Positions 16,755-26,530 of a stretch of DNA of 64,000 nt are shown piece by piece (positions within the stretch are counted from its first letter, which is position 1; each line of letters opens with the position of its first letter). Origin of the DNA: JAYVSZ01 sp043774925 (GTDB lineage Bacteria > Pseudomonadota > Gammaproteobacteria > Burkholderiales > Methylophilaceae); contig JAYVSZ010000040.1 in NCBI GenBank assembly GCA_043774925.1, positions 29,905 through 93,904 on the forward strand, in the 5' to 3' direction. The notes under the pieces are model-generated. The model saw only the letters and a list, made by a program, of their open reading frames with translations, was not told the origin of the DNA and made no database searches. The translations under genes and the position numbers were made by a program.

Positions 16755-19334
16755 ATGCGTTTCGATAAACTCACCACCAAATTTCAACAAGCGCTAAGTG
16801 ATGCGCAAAGCTTGGCACTGGGCGCTGATAATACGGCGATTGAGCCACCACATTTGCTGCTAGCGCTGCTCAATCAAGAAGACGGCAGCACCGCGTCGCT
16901 ATTGGCTCGCGCGGGCGCGCAGTTAAATTCGCTTAAAACTGCATTAAATACAGCGATTGCCAATTTGCCAAAATCTAGTGAGGTTTCCGGTGAAGTAGCG
17001 ATTTCGCGCGACCTGAATAATCTGCTCAATATTACCGATAAACTCGCGCAAAAGCGTGGTGATGCGTACATTGCCAGTGAGATGTTTTTACTCGCGCTGG
17101 CCGATGACAAGGGCGCTACAGGCAAATTACTCAAGCAAAATGGCTTAACCAAGGCTGCCCTGGAAGCCAGTATCCATGCGGTGCGTGGCGATGGCGTTGT
17201 GGATAATCAAGAGGTCGAAAGCCAGCGCGAAGCGCTTAAAAAATACACCTTAGATTTAACTGAGAGAGCCAGATTAGGCAAGCTTGACCCAGTCATTGGG
17301 CGTGATGACGAAATTCGCCGCACGATTCAAGTGTTACAACGGCGCACTAAAAATAACCCCGTGTTAATTGGCGAACCAGGCGTGGGTAAAACCGCGATTG
17401 TAGAAGGCTTGGCGCAGCGCATTGTGAATGGCGAAGTGCCGGAATCGCTTAAAGGCAAAAAGGTGCTTAGCCTTGATATGGCGGCTTTGCTGGCGGGCGC
17501 AAAATACCGCGGCGAGTTTGAAGAGCGCTTGAAGTCTGTGCTTAAAGAACTCTCGCAAAATGAAGGTCAAACCATTGTCTTTATCGATGAACTTCACACC
17601 ATGGTGGGCGCAGGCAAGGCGGAGGGTGCAATGGATGCGGCCAATATGCTCAAGCCAGCGTTAGCGCGCGGCGAGCTACATTGCGTGGGTGCAACGACGC
17701 TAGATGAGTATCGCAAATACATCGAAAAAGATGCCGCTTTAGAGCGACGCTTTCAAAAAGTGCTGGTGGATGAGCCAAGTGTAGAAGCCACGATTGCGAT
17801 TTTGCGCGGCTTGCAAGAAAAGTACGAGTTGCACCACGGCGTAGAGATTACCGACCCTGCCATTGTGGCGGCGGCGGAGCTGTCGCACCGTTACATTACC
17901 GATCGTTTTCTACCTGATAAAGCCATCGATTTGATTGATGAAGCGGCTTCGCGCATCAAAATGGAGATTGATTCCAAGCCGGAAGTGATGGATAAACTAG
18001 AGCGTCGTTTGATTCGGCTTAAGATTGAGCGCGAAGCGGTGCGCCGCGAAAAAGATGAAGGTTCGATTAAGCGCTTTGGCTTGATTGAAGAGGAAATCGA
18101 CAAGTTGGAAAAAGAATTTACCGATTTAGAAGAAATCTGGAAAGCTGAAAAAGCACAAGTTCAGGGTTCTGCACATATTAAAGAAGCCATTGAAAAGTTG
18201 AAGCAAGAGATGGAAGAGGCCACGCGCCAAGGCTTATGGCAGAAGGTTTCTGAGTTGCAATATGGCAAATTGCCACAGCTTGAAACGCAGCTAAAACAGG
18301 CTTCAGAAGCCACAACTAGCCATGTTAAACACAAAATGCTGCGCACCGAAGTCGGCGCAGATGAAATCGCGGAAGTGGTGAGCCGCGCGACGGGAATTCC
18401 TGTGAGCAAAATGATGACGGGCGAGCGTGAGAAATTGCTGATGATGGAAAATAAATTGCACGAACGCGTTGTTGGGCAGGATGAAGCTGTGCGCTTGGTT
18501 TCGGACGCAATTCGACGCTCAAGAAGTGGTTTGAGTGACCCAAATCGGCCGTATGGCAGCTTTTTGTTTTTAGGGCCAACAGGCGTCGGCAAAACAGAGC
18601 TTTGCAAAGCGCTGGCCAACTTTTTGTTTGATTCTGAGGATCATTTAATTCGCATCGACATGAGTGAGTATATGGAAAAGCATTCCGTGTCACGCATGAT
18701 TGGCGCGCCTCCTGGCTATGTGGGTTACGAAGAAGGCGGTGCATTGACGGAAGCGGTGCGGCGCAAACCATATTCTGTGATTTTGCTGGATGAAGTCGAG
18801 AAGGCGCATCCTGATGTATTTAATGTGCTGCTGCAAGTGTTGGATGACGGCCGCCTAACGGATGGCCAAGGCCGCACGGTGGATTTTAAAAATACGGTGA
18901 TCATCATGACGTCGAATTTAGGTTCGCAGATGATACAAAGCATGGCGGATCAGGATTATCAAGTGGTGAAATTGGCGGTAATGGGCGAAGTGAAAACGCA
19001 CTTTAGGCCAGAATTTGTCAACCGTATTGATGAGGTGGTCGTTTTTCATTCATTAGGGGCTAAGCAAGTAAAATCGATTGCTGGTATTCAACTGCAACTG
19101 CTAGAAAAACGTTTAGCTAAAATGGACATGCAACTCACCGTAACCGAAGCTGCGTTGGCAGAAATCGCCAGCGCGGGGTTTGACCCAGTTTATGGTGCGC
19201 GCCCACTAAAACGGGCGATTCAGAGTGAGATTGAAAACCCGCTGGCTCGTGATATTTTGGCAGGGAATTTTGCCGCAAAAGATTGCATTGTCGTAGATTA
19301 TAAAGCGGGTAGAATGGTTTTTTCTAAAGCCTAA
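16755..19334 (+). CDS. clpB: ATP-dependent disaggregase ClpB
   Basis: ClpB works with DnaK to dissolve protein aggregates in the cytoplasm. I choose ATG 16755 (MRFDKLTTKFQQAL), ten bases after a GGAG site; an ATG four codons upstream is less likely. Domains in order: two Clp-N repeats (1-145), AAA-1 with Walker A GEPGVGKTA, a long coiled-coil middle domain rich in Glu and Lys (about 410-520), AAA-2 with Walker A GPTGVGKTE, and the C-terminal D2-small domain. Length (859) is normal. I did not find a sigma-32-like promoter that I would defend. Confidence 0.97.
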   Translation: MRFDKLTTKFQQALSDAQSLALGADNTAIEPPHLLLALLNQEDGSTASLLARAGAQLNSLKTALNTAIANLPKSSEVSGEVAISRDLNNLLNITDKLAQKRGDAYIASEMFLLALADDKGATGKLLKQNGLTKAALEASIHAVRGDGVVDNQEVESQREALKKYTLDLTERARLGKLDPVIGRDDEIRRTIQVLQRRTKNNPVLIGEPGVGKTAIVEGLAQRIVNGEVPESLKGKKVLSLDMAALLAGAKYRGEFEERLKSVLKELSQNEGQTIVFIDELHTMVGAGKAEGAMDAANMLKPALARGELHCVGATTLDEYRKYIEKDAALERRFQKVLVDEPSVEATIAILRGLQEKYELHHGVEITDPAIVAAAELSHRYITDRFLPDKAIDLIDEAASRIKMEIDSKPEVMDKLERRLIRLKIEREAVRREKDEGSIKRFGLIEEEIDKLEKEFTDLEEIWKAEKAQVQGSAHIKEAIEKLKQEMEEATRQGLWQKVSELQYGKLPQLETQLKQASEATTSHVKHKMLRTEVGADEIAEVVSRATGIPVSKMMTGEREKLLMMENKLHERVVGQDEAVRLVSDAIRRSRSGLSDPNRPYGSFLFLGPTGVGKTELCKALANFLFDSEDHLIRIDMSEYMEKHSVSRMIGAPPGYVGYEEGGALTEAVRRKPYSVILLDEVEKAHPDVFNVLLQVLDDGRLTDGQGRTVDFKNTVIIMTSNLGSQMIQSMADQDYQVVKLAVMGEVKTHFRPEFVNRIDEVVVFHSLGAKQVKSIAGIQLQLLEKRLAKMDMQLTVTEAALAEIASAGFDPVYGARPLKRAIQSEIENPLARDILAGNFAAKDCIVVDYKAGRMVFSKA

Positions 19335-19456
19335 TTGAGGAATTCCTTTCTAAATCGTCATTAACTTTGTTGCCACGCCTAGTCGTACTTATTGTACTGT
19401 CTTCGCCGTGGTGCCGCGTTACTGCCGATTTATTTAAAGAATTATTTGAAAAATTA

Positions 19457-20383
19457 ATGGTAAGAATAATTTTTACACTATTTTGTTTTGCCATTTTTAG
19501 CACACCCACGCTGGCGTTTACCAGCAGCGAGATTGAAACGTTTGACAACGAACCGCCGATTGTTAAAGACTTGCTCGAGCGCGCGAGTTTGCTGGTTGGT
19601 AACGAGAACGATAGCCAAGGCGCATGGCAGGCTGCCAATTTATACTGCGAGGCGGCGCGCTATGGTAGCGCAGAAGGCATTTACCGCTTAGGCATGTTGT
19701 ATGCGTTTGGGCGTGGCGTACCTGCTAATAAAGATTATGCGGCCAATTTGTTTGGCATTGCCGCCACGCATGGGCATTTTGAAGCGCAAAAAATGCTGGA
19801 AACGATTGAAATTCATACGCAAGATACGCCGCAATGTGTGCTAGAACCTGTAGCGCCGGAACATGCGCCAGCGCAACAATACACGGCCTCACAAGGCTCG
19901 CCAGCGATTGATAAATACATTGCCAGCCTGCCAAAAAGCAAGCGTTGGGTGGTGGATTTGGTGGATACGATTGCCGATTGGTACAAAGTCGATTCGCGGT
20001 TGGTGCTGTCAATTATTACCGCGGAATCAAACTTTAAAGTGAGCGCGAAGTCCAACGCTTATGCGCATGGGTTAATGCAATTGATTCCCGCGACGTCGGA
20101 GCGTTTTAATGTGAAAAATGCCTATAACGCCAGCCAAAATATTAAGGGTGGCGTTAAGTATTTGCGCTGGTTGCTCTCGTATTTTCGTGGTGATGTCACG
20201 CTGGTTGTGGCTGCTTACAATGCGGGGGAGGGCGCAGTGGATAAGTATAAAGGCGTGCCGCCCTACAAAGAAACGCGCGCTTATGTAAAAAAAGTATTGG
20301 GCTTGTACCAATTAAAACGGCATGATTTTGATGCGAGCATTACTAGTGCCTCGCCTGCTTTAAAGAAAGTGAGTTACAAATGA
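19457..20383 (+). CDS. Lytic transglycosylase with an N-terminal Sel1-like repeat
   Basis: The enzyme would cleave peptidoglycan glycan strands in the periplasm. I start it at ATG 19457, giving the signal peptide MVRIIFTLFCFAIFSTPTLA; upstream in-frame codons read poorly. Residues 50-110 contain Sel1-like repeat pieces such as AEGIYRLGMLYAFGRGVP. The C-terminal SLT domain has the catalytic glutamate in IITAESNFKVSAKSN, then AHGLMQLIPATSERF and AAYNAGEGAVDKYKG. The stop overlaps the next gene by 4 nt. Repeats of this type usually bind protein partners. Confidence 0.88.
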   Translation: MVRIIFTLFCFAIFSTPTLAFTSSEIETFDNEPPIVKDLLERASLLVGNENDSQGAWQAANLYCEAARYGSAEGIYRLGMLYAFGRGVPANKDYAANLFGIAATHGHFEAQKMLETIEIHTQDTPQCVLEPVAPEHAPAQQYTASQGSPAIDKYIASLPKSKRWVVDLVDTIADWYKVDSRLVLSIITAESNFKVSAKSNAYAHGLMQLIPATSERFNVKNAYNASQNIKGGVKYLRWLLSYFRGDVTLVVAAYNAGEGAVDKYKGVPPYKETRAYVKKVLGLYQLKRHDFDASITSASPALKKVSYK

Positions 20384-20937
20384 AATTTTTTAAATTAAGT
20401 ATTTTAATCGCCGCAGTGTTAGCACTTAGCGCCTGCGCCAGCTCTGGCGCGCGTTACGGCAATGTCGATAGCAGAATCACGCCAGAAGAAATGGCGAAAA
20501 TGATGCCGCCACCTGTGGCCACGCTGAGCTTGGATGAAATTGTAAGCGATTCTAAACAAGGCAAAACGGCGGATGAGATGATTGCTAAAATCAAAGCGAG
20601 CAATTCGCGTTACGCGCTCACGCCATCGCAAAGTTTGGACTTGAGTCAAAAAGGCGTGGATGTGAAAGTGCTTGATTATATGCACCAAAGTAACGAGGCC
20701 GCCAAGCAAAACGCCATGGCGGACGAGATTAACAAACGCGAAAAAGCCAAGCGCATCGCGCAAGAGCGGCTAGAGCAAGAGCGCGAGTTTATGCGCGATG
20801 GCTATTATGATGGCTTTTGGGGGCCGCGTTTTGGCGGCTTTTATGGACCGTATGGTTATCCGTATTACGGCAACCCCTACATGGCGCCACGCTGGGGCTG
20901 GGGTTTGAGCTACAATTATTATCGCCGCAGGCATTAA
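20380..20937 (+). CDS. Putative lipoprotein with a glycine/tyrosine-rich tail
   Basis: The 185-residue protein has a lipobox, LSACAS, with the lipidated cysteine near residue 19. The middle is helical and charged. The last 45 residues are rich in Gly, Tyr, Pro and Phe (FYGPYGYPYYGNPY). It overlaps the transglycosylase by 4 nt (ATGA), so the two are coupled and may both act at the cell wall. I know of no assigned function. LspA from this same window would process it. Confidence 0.7.
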   Translation: MKFFKLSILIAAVLALSACASSGARYGNVDSRITPEEMAKMMPPPVATLSLDEIVSDSKQGKTADEMIAKIKASNSRYALTPSQSLDLSQKGVDVKVLDYMHQSNEAAKQNAMADEINKREKAKRIAQERLEQEREFMRDGYYDGFWGPRFGGFYGPYGYPYYGNPYMAPRWGWGLSYNYYRRRH

Positions 20938-21004
20938 GCCGCTAGCAATTAGCTGGCTTGTTATAATGGGCTTTCTTAAAAGTCCATTTTTTTGATAAAG
21001 TTTG

Positions 21005-21424
21005 ATGAAACAATTCACCCAGCAAATCAACGTTAAAGCGCATGGACGCAAGCTTTACGACATCACGCCGCAAGTGCTCAATTGGGCGAATGCACTGGGT
21101 TTGCAAACGGGCTTGCTCACACTTTTTATTCAACACACTTCCGCCAGCTTGCTCATTAACGAGAATTACGATACTGATGTTTTAGTGGACATGCAGGCGT
21201 TTTTTAATCGCCTTGTGCCTGATGGTGATACGCTGTTCATCCACACCGCAGAAGGCGCGGACGACATGCCAGCGCATGTAAGAACAGCCCTCACGCAAAC
21301 TAGTTTGTCGATTCCTATGATTAACGGTAAAGTCGCGCTCGGCCAATGGCAAGGTATTTTTCTATTTGAGCACCGCTTTGATGCGATGACGCGGCGTGTG
21401 CTTTTGCACGTTATAGGCGAGTAA
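21005..21424 (+). CDS. YjbQ / UPF0047 family protein
   Basis: I start at ATG 21005 (MKQFTQQIN); the frame can also open at TTG 21002. The 139-residue protein matches the YjbQ family: LLTLFIQHTSASLLINEN, then LFIHTAEGADDMPAHVRT and the end GQWQGIFLFEHR. Members form trimers, and weak thiamine-phosphate synthase activity has been described for some. The true role is unsettled. The next gene starts on the stop, so the pair is coupled. Confidence 0.88.
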   Translation: MKQFTQQINVKAHGRKLYDITPQVLNWANALGLQTGLLTLFIQHTSASLLINENYDTDVLVDMQAFFNRLVPDGDTLFIHTAEGADDMPAHVRTALTQTSLSIPMINGKVALGQWQGIFLFEHRFDAMTRRVLLHVIGE

Positions 21425-21795
21425 TGGCAGAAGTCGGTCGCGCTTTAACGCAACAAGAGCTGCAGATTTTTAAGCCGTATTTTGCGAAAATTGTGCTGGA
21501 AAAAGCACGCATTATCGATGGCGGCTTTGGTGGAAGAGTGCCGTTTTGGCTAAGGCGCGATATGTGTGCTGTGGTGCTTAAAAATCGTATTTATTTTCGT
21601 GCGGGTTATTATCAAGCCAACACCAAGCGCGGCGCAGAGTTGCTTGGCCACGAACTCACGCACGTTTCGCAATATTTACACGGCATGACGATTTTTAAAT
21701 ATTTATGGTCTTGCCGTTTTGGCTACTTCAAAAGCGCTTACGAAATTGAGGCTTATGCAAAAGGAAATTTGATTGCAAATAGCTATGGAGAATAA
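21424..21795 (+). CDS. Small HELTH-motif putative metalloprotein (DUF4157-like)
   Basis: The 123-residue protein carries LLGHELTHVSQYLHG (about residues 77-91). This is an HExxH zinc motif of the kind found in DUF4157 proteins. There is no signal peptide or membrane segment. Its start overlaps the YjbQ stop by one base. A third zinc ligand downstream (for example E in SAYEIEAYAKG) is plausible. Whether it cleaves protein is unknown. Confidence 0.7.
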   Translation: MAEVGRALTQQELQIFKPYFAKIVLEKARIIDGGFGGRVPFWLRRDMCAVVLKNRIYFRAGYYQANTKRGAELLGHELTHVSQYLHGMTIFKYLWSCRFGYFKSAYEIEAYAKGNLIANSYGE

Positions 21796-21843
21796 AACGA
21801 TGCCCCGCGAGGCGCATGGATATTGGATCCCAGGGCAGGTGTT

Positions 21844-23106
21844 TTAACGAATCACACTCCAACTCATCGGGTCAAACGGTCTGCTTTGCTTGCGTAACTC
21901 GTAATACAAACCATTGCTTGCGTTGCCGCCGCTATTGCCTACTGCGGCAATGGTGTCGCCCGCGTTTACTTCATCGCCTTCGTGTTTCAAAACGGATTGA
22001 TTGTTGCCGTATAGGCTCATATAACCGCCACCGTGATCCACAATAATCAAGTTACCAAAGCCGCGCATCCAATCGGCAAATACCACGCGCCCGCTGGCGA
22101 CGGATTTTACGTCTGCGCCCTCAGCCGCCTTAATAAATAAGCCTTTCCACGAAACGCCGCTATCTTCACGTGTGCTGCCGAAGCGGTTGGTCAAATCACC
22201 ACGTACAGGTAGTTTGAGCTTGCCTTTGAGCGAAGAAAAACGTACGCCAGAATAGCTGTTGTCAGGCGTTTCCTCGTTTTTGGCGAGCGGTTCAGGCTTG
22301 TCATTACTTGGTTTTTCCTCAGTATTTTCCTTACTTGGCTTGTTTGTGTTGGGTTTTTTGGCCATTTTCTTTTTCGGTTTTGTCGCCGCAATTTTCGCCA
22401 ATTTTTCAACCAAATTGGTCAAATTGCCTTCATCACGTTTTAATTTTTTAATTTCGTTGCGCTGCTCAGCAATTTTACTGGCAAGCGAGTTGAGTACTTT
22501 CGCTTTTTCCTGTTTTTGTTGCTGCAGTTCTTTGCGCTCTGCCTCGCGCTTGGCCTTTAAATCAGCCACTTCTTGCAATTTTTCGGTCGTTTCTACATGC
22601 AGTTTTTTCACATGATTCAGGTTGGTTTGCATGTCGTCGATAAGCTTGGCGTGCGCTTTTTCAATATAACTTTGATATTTTAAATCGCGTGAAATTTGAC
22701 TGGGATTTTTATTCTGTAAAATAAGCTGTGTGTAACTCTGGTCGCCTTGAGCATACTGCGCATAAAGCATGCTACTGAGTTGTTTTTGCTGGTCTGCGAG
22801 CTGTTCGTTAATACTCGTCGATTGTTTTTTAAGTTGCACGAGTGTGCCTTGGTTTTCTTTTTGTTTTTGCGTAATTTCGTGAATAGTGCGATTAGCAGCG
22901 CTAATCGCAGTTTCTGATGCTTTCAGCGCATCCGCCGCGTCGTGATGCGCTTCCTGATTGGAGTCCAGCTCCTTTTTTAGCGCTTCAATTTTTTGTTTAA
23001 CATCGCTCAAGTCCTCTTTGGCGGTATCGATTTTTTTTGCAGCAAAGCTATTGATACTAGATAAAAATAGAAGAATTACACAAGTTTTAAGCAGCGCCAT
23101 CAACAT
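21844..23106 (-). CDS. envC: Murein hydrolase activator EnvC
   Basis: EnvC activates cell-separation amidases in the periplasm. A signal peptide (LLKTCVILLFLSSINSFA) is followed by a long coiled coil (about residues 25-240), a Lys/Glu/Pro-rich linker and a C-terminal LytM domain. The usual zinc ligands of M23 peptidases are missing: the first His position reads SWKGLF and the HxH site reads LYYELR. That fits an activator, not an enzyme. It starts 3 nt after gpmI, an order also seen in E. coli. Confidence 0.92.
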   Translation of the reverse strand: MLMALLKTCVILLFLSSINSFAAKKIDTAKEDLSDVKQKIEALKKELDSNQEAHHDAADALKASETAISAANRTIHEITQKQKENQGTLVQLKKQSTSINEQLADQQKQLSSMLYAQYAQGDQSYTQLILQNKNPSQISRDLKYQSYIEKAHAKLIDDMQTNLNHVKKLHVETTEKLQEVADLKAKREAERKELQQQKQEKAKVLNSLASKIAEQRNEIKKLKRDEGNLTNLVEKLAKIAATKPKKKMAKKPNTNKPSKENTEEKPSNDKPEPLAKNEETPDNSYSGVRFSSLKGKLKLPVRGDLTNRFGSTREDSGVSWKGLFIKAAEGADVKSVASGRVVFADWMRGFGNLIIVDHGGGYMSLYGNNQSVLKHEGDEVNAGDTIAAVGNSGGNASNGLYYELRKQSRPFDPMSWSVIR

Positions 23107-23109
23107 GCT

Positions 23110-24720
23110 TTAAGCATTAAATTCCACAAGGTTTTTGCCCGTCATTTCCACAGGTTGCGGCACGCCCATCATGTGTAGCAAAGTCGGCGCAAGGTCTGAG
23201 AGCGAACCGCTTGGGGTCGCGCTGTTAAAAGAGTTCGCGCCATCATTGGCAAACGTGGCTTTGCGGCCAATGTAAATCAAAGGCACCAAATTCGTCGTGT
23301 GCTGCGTGTGCGGTTGGTTGTGTTCGTAGTCGCGCATCATCTCAGCGTTGCCGTGGTCGGCGGTAATAATCACTTCACCACCGATTTTTAGCATGGCCGT
23401 GACTACGCGACCGACGCAAATGTCCAGCGCTTCCACCGCTTTAATCGCGGCCTCTAAAATGCCGCTGTGGCCGACCATATCGCAATTGGCGTAATTGCAA
23501 ATAATCGCGTTATATTTGCGGCTTTCAATCGCCTTAACTAACCTGTCCGTCACTTCTGGCGCGTTCATTTCGGGTTGCAAATCATATGTCGCAACCTTGG
23601 GTGAAGGCACTAAAATGCGGTCTTCGCCAGCGAATACTTTTTCCTCGCCGCCATTAAAAAAGAAGGTCACATGCGGATATTTCTCGGTTTCGGCGATGCG
23701 CAATTGCGTTAAGCCTAAGTTTGAAATGTATTCACCGAAAGTGTTTTTAACCGTGTAAGGCGCAAAAATCGGCGTTGCTTTGGTTTCTTTTGCGTCGTAT
23801 TGCGTGAGTGTGAAATAAGCGGAAAGCTTAGGCGTATGGCGGCGATGAAAGCCGTCAAACTCGTCTGCAAGCAAGGCGTGCGTGAGCTGGCGGCCACGAT
23901 CGCTGCGGAAGTTCATGAACACAATCGCATCACCATCTTCCAAATGCAACGGCGCTTCGTCGGCTTTGCGAATGCAGGTGCATTTTACAAATTCGTCGTT
24001 TTCGCCGCGCGCATAGGCATTGTGCAAGGCCTCGCTGGCGGTCGCTTCGGTGAACTCGCCCATGCCTTCCGTCATCATGGCGTAAGCTTTTTCGACGCGT
24101 TCCCAGCGTTTGTCTCGATCCATGCCATAAAAACGTCCGCTAATAGACGCGATTTTACCAATGCCGAGCGTTTTAATTTTGTCTTCTAGCGCGGCGATAT
24201 AAGGCACGGCACTAATCGGCGGTGTATCACGCCCATCTAAAAACGCATGCACATAAACCTTGCTCAACCCTTGCTGCGTGGCCATTTCTAGCAAGGCATG
24301 TATATGCGCTTGGTGGCTGTGCACGCCGCCGTCAGAAAGCAAGCCCAAAATATGCAGCGCTTTATTTGTACTTTTTAGTTTTTGAAACGCGTTTACGAGT
24401 GCCACGTCTTTAAAAAACTCTCCGCTTTCTATGCTGTTATTAATCCGTTCAAAATCCTGAAACACGACGCGACCCGCGCCGATGTTGAGATGTCCAACTT
24501 CGGAGTTGCCCATTTGCCCGTCTGGCAGGCCGACATAATGCTCGGAAGCGTTAATCAGTGTATGTGGGAATTCTTGATAGTATTTGTCCAAATTTGGCGT
24601 GTTGGCAAGCGCAATGGCGTTGTCTTGGCTGTCCTCGCGGTGGCCAAAACCATCTAAAATCAACAAGGCTACTGGTGTGATTTGGGGTGTGATTTTGGTT
24701 GAGTTTTGCATGCTTTTCAT
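23110..24720 (-). CDS. gpmI: 2,3-bisphosphoglycerate-independent phosphoglycerate mutase
   Basis: This glycolytic and gluconeogenic enzyme interconverts 3- and 2-phosphoglycerate. The protein (536 residues, or 533 from the second Met) has VALLILDGFGHRE near the start. The phosphoserine motif is in GQMGNSEVGHLN, the substrate loop in HAFLDGRDTPP, and the metal ligands in ITADHGNAEMM. The order is that of the alkaline-phosphatase superfamily. It diverges from the rhodanese gene, with about 100 nt between them for two promoters. Confidence 0.96.
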   Translation of the reverse strand: MKSMQNSTKITPQITPVALLILDGFGHREDSQDNAIALANTPNLDKYYQEFPHTLINASEHYVGLPDGQMGNSEVGHLNIGAGRVVFQDFERINNSIESGEFFKDVALVNAFQKLKSTNKALHILGLLSDGGVHSHQAHIHALLEMATQQGLSKVYVHAFLDGRDTPPISAVPYIAALEDKIKTLGIGKIASISGRFYGMDRDKRWERVEKAYAMMTEGMGEFTEATASEALHNAYARGENDEFVKCTCIRKADEAPLHLEDGDAIVFMNFRSDRGRQLTHALLADEFDGFHRRHTPKLSAYFTLTQYDAKETKATPIFAPYTVKNTFGEYISNLGLTQLRIAETEKYPHVTFFFNGGEEKVFAGEDRILVPSPKVATYDLQPEMNAPEVTDRLVKAIESRKYNAIICNYANCDMVGHSGILEAAIKAVEALDICVGRVVTAMLKIGGEVIITADHGNAEMMRDYEHNQPHTQHTTNLVPLIYIGRKATFANDGANSFNSATPSGSLSDLAPTLLHMMGVPQPVEMTGKNLVEFNA

Positions 24721-24823
24721 CTTAAATCGTAACAGTTACATTATAATGGCGAAACTGCGAAAAAGTGCGCAGCAGGCATTGAATTTTGGCTAATTGCCAG
24801 CATTTACTTATTGAGGAATTATT

Positions 24824-25237
24824 TTGGATTTTATTAGAGAAAATGCGATTTATATCGGCCTTGCGATTGGCTCTGGGCTTGGTTTGCTGTGGCCAATGCT
24901 GAATCGTGGTGCGAGCGGCGTGGCGAATGTTTCGCCCACAGAGGCCGTTGTGCTGATGAATCGCGGCAAGCCGCTTATTTTGGACGTGCGCAATGCGGAT
25001 GAATTTGCGGCTGGACATATTCAAGGCGCAAAAAACATTCCCGTGGCAGAGCTGGCTGGGCGCATTAAAGAAATCGAAAAATTTAAAGCTAAACCAGTGT
25101 TGGTAAATTGCCAAAAAGGCTCGCGCGCCAAGGCGGCGTGCGCCATTTTACGTGGTGCAGAATTCACGCAAATTCACAATCTTCAAGGCGGTTTAGAAAG
25201 CTGGATTGAGGCGAAAATGCCGGTAGCTAAGGCCTAA
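24824..25237 (+). CDS. Membrane-anchored rhodanese-like protein (YibN type)
   Basis: The start is a TTG at 24824, supported by a GAGGA site nine bases upstream. A hydrophobic N-terminus (IYIGLAIGSGLGLLWPML) anchors it. The rhodanese domain has LILDVRNADEFAAGHIQGA and the active-site cysteine in LVNCQKGSRAKAA. Sulfur transfer is likely, but the acceptor is not known. It begins the rhodanese-grxC-secB-gpsA unit, the same order as yibN-grxC-secB-gpsA in E. coli. Confidence 0.88.
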   Translation: MDFIRENAIYIGLAIGSGLGLLWPMLNRGASGVANVSPTEAVVLMNRGKPLILDVRNADEFAAGHIQGAKNIPVAELAGRIKEIEKFKAKPVLVNCQKGSRAKAACAILRGAEFTQIHNLQGGLESWIEAKMPVAKA

Positions 25238-25240
25238 AAA

Positions 25241-25513
25241 ATGACGAAAGTTGTCATGTACAGCACCGCCGTGTGCCCGTATTGCATTAATGCGGAGCGG
25301 CTGTTAACGGCCAAAGGCGTGAAAACAATCGACAAAATTCGTGTGGATTTACAGCCCGAACAGCGCTTAGAAATGATGGAAAAAACGGGTTGTCGCACGG
25401 TGCCGCAAATTTATATTAACGACCAGCATATTGGCGGTTTTGAAGAGTTGCGTGCGCTGGATTTAAGCGGTCAGCTGGCGCCCATGCTAGCCTGTAACGA
25501 ATTAGATGAATAA
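25241..25513 (+). CDS. grxC: Glutaredoxin 3
   Basis: GrxC reduces disulfides with glutathione in the cytoplasm. The 90-residue protein has the dithiol CPYC site (C12-C15), the TVPQIYIND cis-proline segment and GGFEELRALD. The gene lies 3 nt after the rhodanese and 77 nt before secB. Length is normal for a class I glutaredoxin. Confidence 0.95.
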   Translation: MTKVVMYSTAVCPYCINAERLLTAKGVKTIDKIRVDLQPEQRLEMMEKTGCRTVPQIYINDQHIGGFEELRALDLSGQLAPMLACNELDE

Positions 25514-25590
25514 TTAGCAAGAAACCGCTAAAATGCGCAATTGATTTAATAACCAATATGTTATAAATAACTATAGACTAGGGAAACGAA

Positions 25591-26064
25591 ATGGCAAAAG
25601 ATACAGCAGCACCAGAAACCGAGCAAAATGCGCAACCTGGCTTTGCGATTGAAAAATTGTACATCAAAGACGCTTCAGTTGAGGTGCCAAATGCGCCGCA
25701 AGTATATACAGACCGCACCGCGCCACAAGTGAGTGTGGAGCTAGGTAATACCGCGCAAAAGCTGGATGAGGGTGTTTTTGAAGTTGCCATTAAAGTGACG
25801 GTGACAGCAAAAATGGGCGATAACGTTGCGTTTTTGGTTGAGGTTGTGCAAGCGGGTATTTTTGCGATTCGCAATGTGCCAGAAGAGAATTTGGAATTGA
25901 TTGCAGCGGTAACATGCCCCAACATTTTGTTCCCTTATGCACGTGAAGCAGTTTCTGATTTGGTCACGCGCGCAGGTTTTGCACCTGTGTTGCTTAACCC
26001 AATTAACTTTGAAGCGCTTTATATGCAACAAAAAGAAGCGGCAGCTGCAGGCAAGCCTAACTAA
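25591..26064 (+). CDS. secB: Protein-export chaperone SecB
   Basis: SecB keeps exported proteins unfolded and delivers them to SecA. The 157-residue protein has FAIEKLYIKDASVEVPNAP near its start, the VEVVQAGIFAIRNV segment, and CPNILFPYAREAVSDLVTRAGF, the family signature. An AGGGAAACG site precedes the ATG. It is followed after one base by an SH3-domain gene, an addition compared with E. coli. Confidence 0.96.
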   Translation: MAKDTAAPETEQNAQPGFAIEKLYIKDASVEVPNAPQVYTDRTAPQVSVELGNTAQKLDEGVFEVAIKVTVTAKMGDNVAFLVEVVQAGIFAIRNVPEENLELIAAVTCPNILFPYAREAVSDLVTRAGFAPVLLNPINFEALYMQQKEAAAAGKPN

Positions 26065-26065
26065 A

Positions 26066-26530
26066 ATGCGCTTTTTGCGTTTTAAGTTGCTTTTAAACCC
26101 AAGTTTGGCTTTGCTTTGCTTGGGTTTTTCTTTGTCTGCGTCCGCGTTAGAGTTTCGCTCTATCGCGCCGCCCAAGGCCATTTTGTACGATGCGCCATCG
26201 GCTGAAGCCAGCAAAATTTTCATCCTCAACCAGGGCTATCCCGTTGAAATTATTGTAAATTTAGGTCAATGGCTAAAAGTGCGCGACCAACTTGGCGGCT
26301 TAAGTTGGGTAGAAAGTAAAAATCTAGCCAGCAAACGCACCGTGCTAGTGACAGCAAAAACTGACATCAAATCTGCAGAAGACAGCGCTTCCATATTGGT
26401 TGCAACGGTAGAAAAAGATGTAGTGCTGGAGCTTGTTTCGCCAAGCAATAAAAATGGCTGGATTAAAGTAAAACATCGTGATGGCGTTACTGGCTTCGTG
26501 CAGGCCTCGGCGGTTTGGGGCGCTAATTGA
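26066..26530 (+). CDS. Exported SH3-like domain protein
   Basis: I start at ATG 26066, which gives a signal peptide ending LSASALEF; the longer frame lies inside secB. The mature 130 residues hold two bacterial SH3-like units: YDAPSAEASKIFILNQGYPVE with LGGLSWVES, and KDVVLELVSPSNKNGWI with DGVTGFVQAS. Such domains usually bind cell-wall peptides or protein partners. It sits between secB and gpsA, with a 4-nt overlap to gpsA. No catalytic part is present. Confidence 0.82.
   Translation: MRFLRFKLLLNPSLALLCLGFSLSASALEFRSIAPPKAILYDAPSAEASKIFILNQGYPVEIIVNLGQWLKVRDQLGGLSWVESKNLASKRTVLVTAKTDIKSAEDSASILVATVEKDVVLELVSPSNKNGWIKVKHRDGVTGFVQASAVWGAN

Noticed and set aside
21844..23106. Active M23 endopeptidase instead of EnvC
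   Set aside because: The zinc ligand positions of M23 enzymes are replaced (SWKGLF, LYYELR), which fits a non-enzymatic activator.
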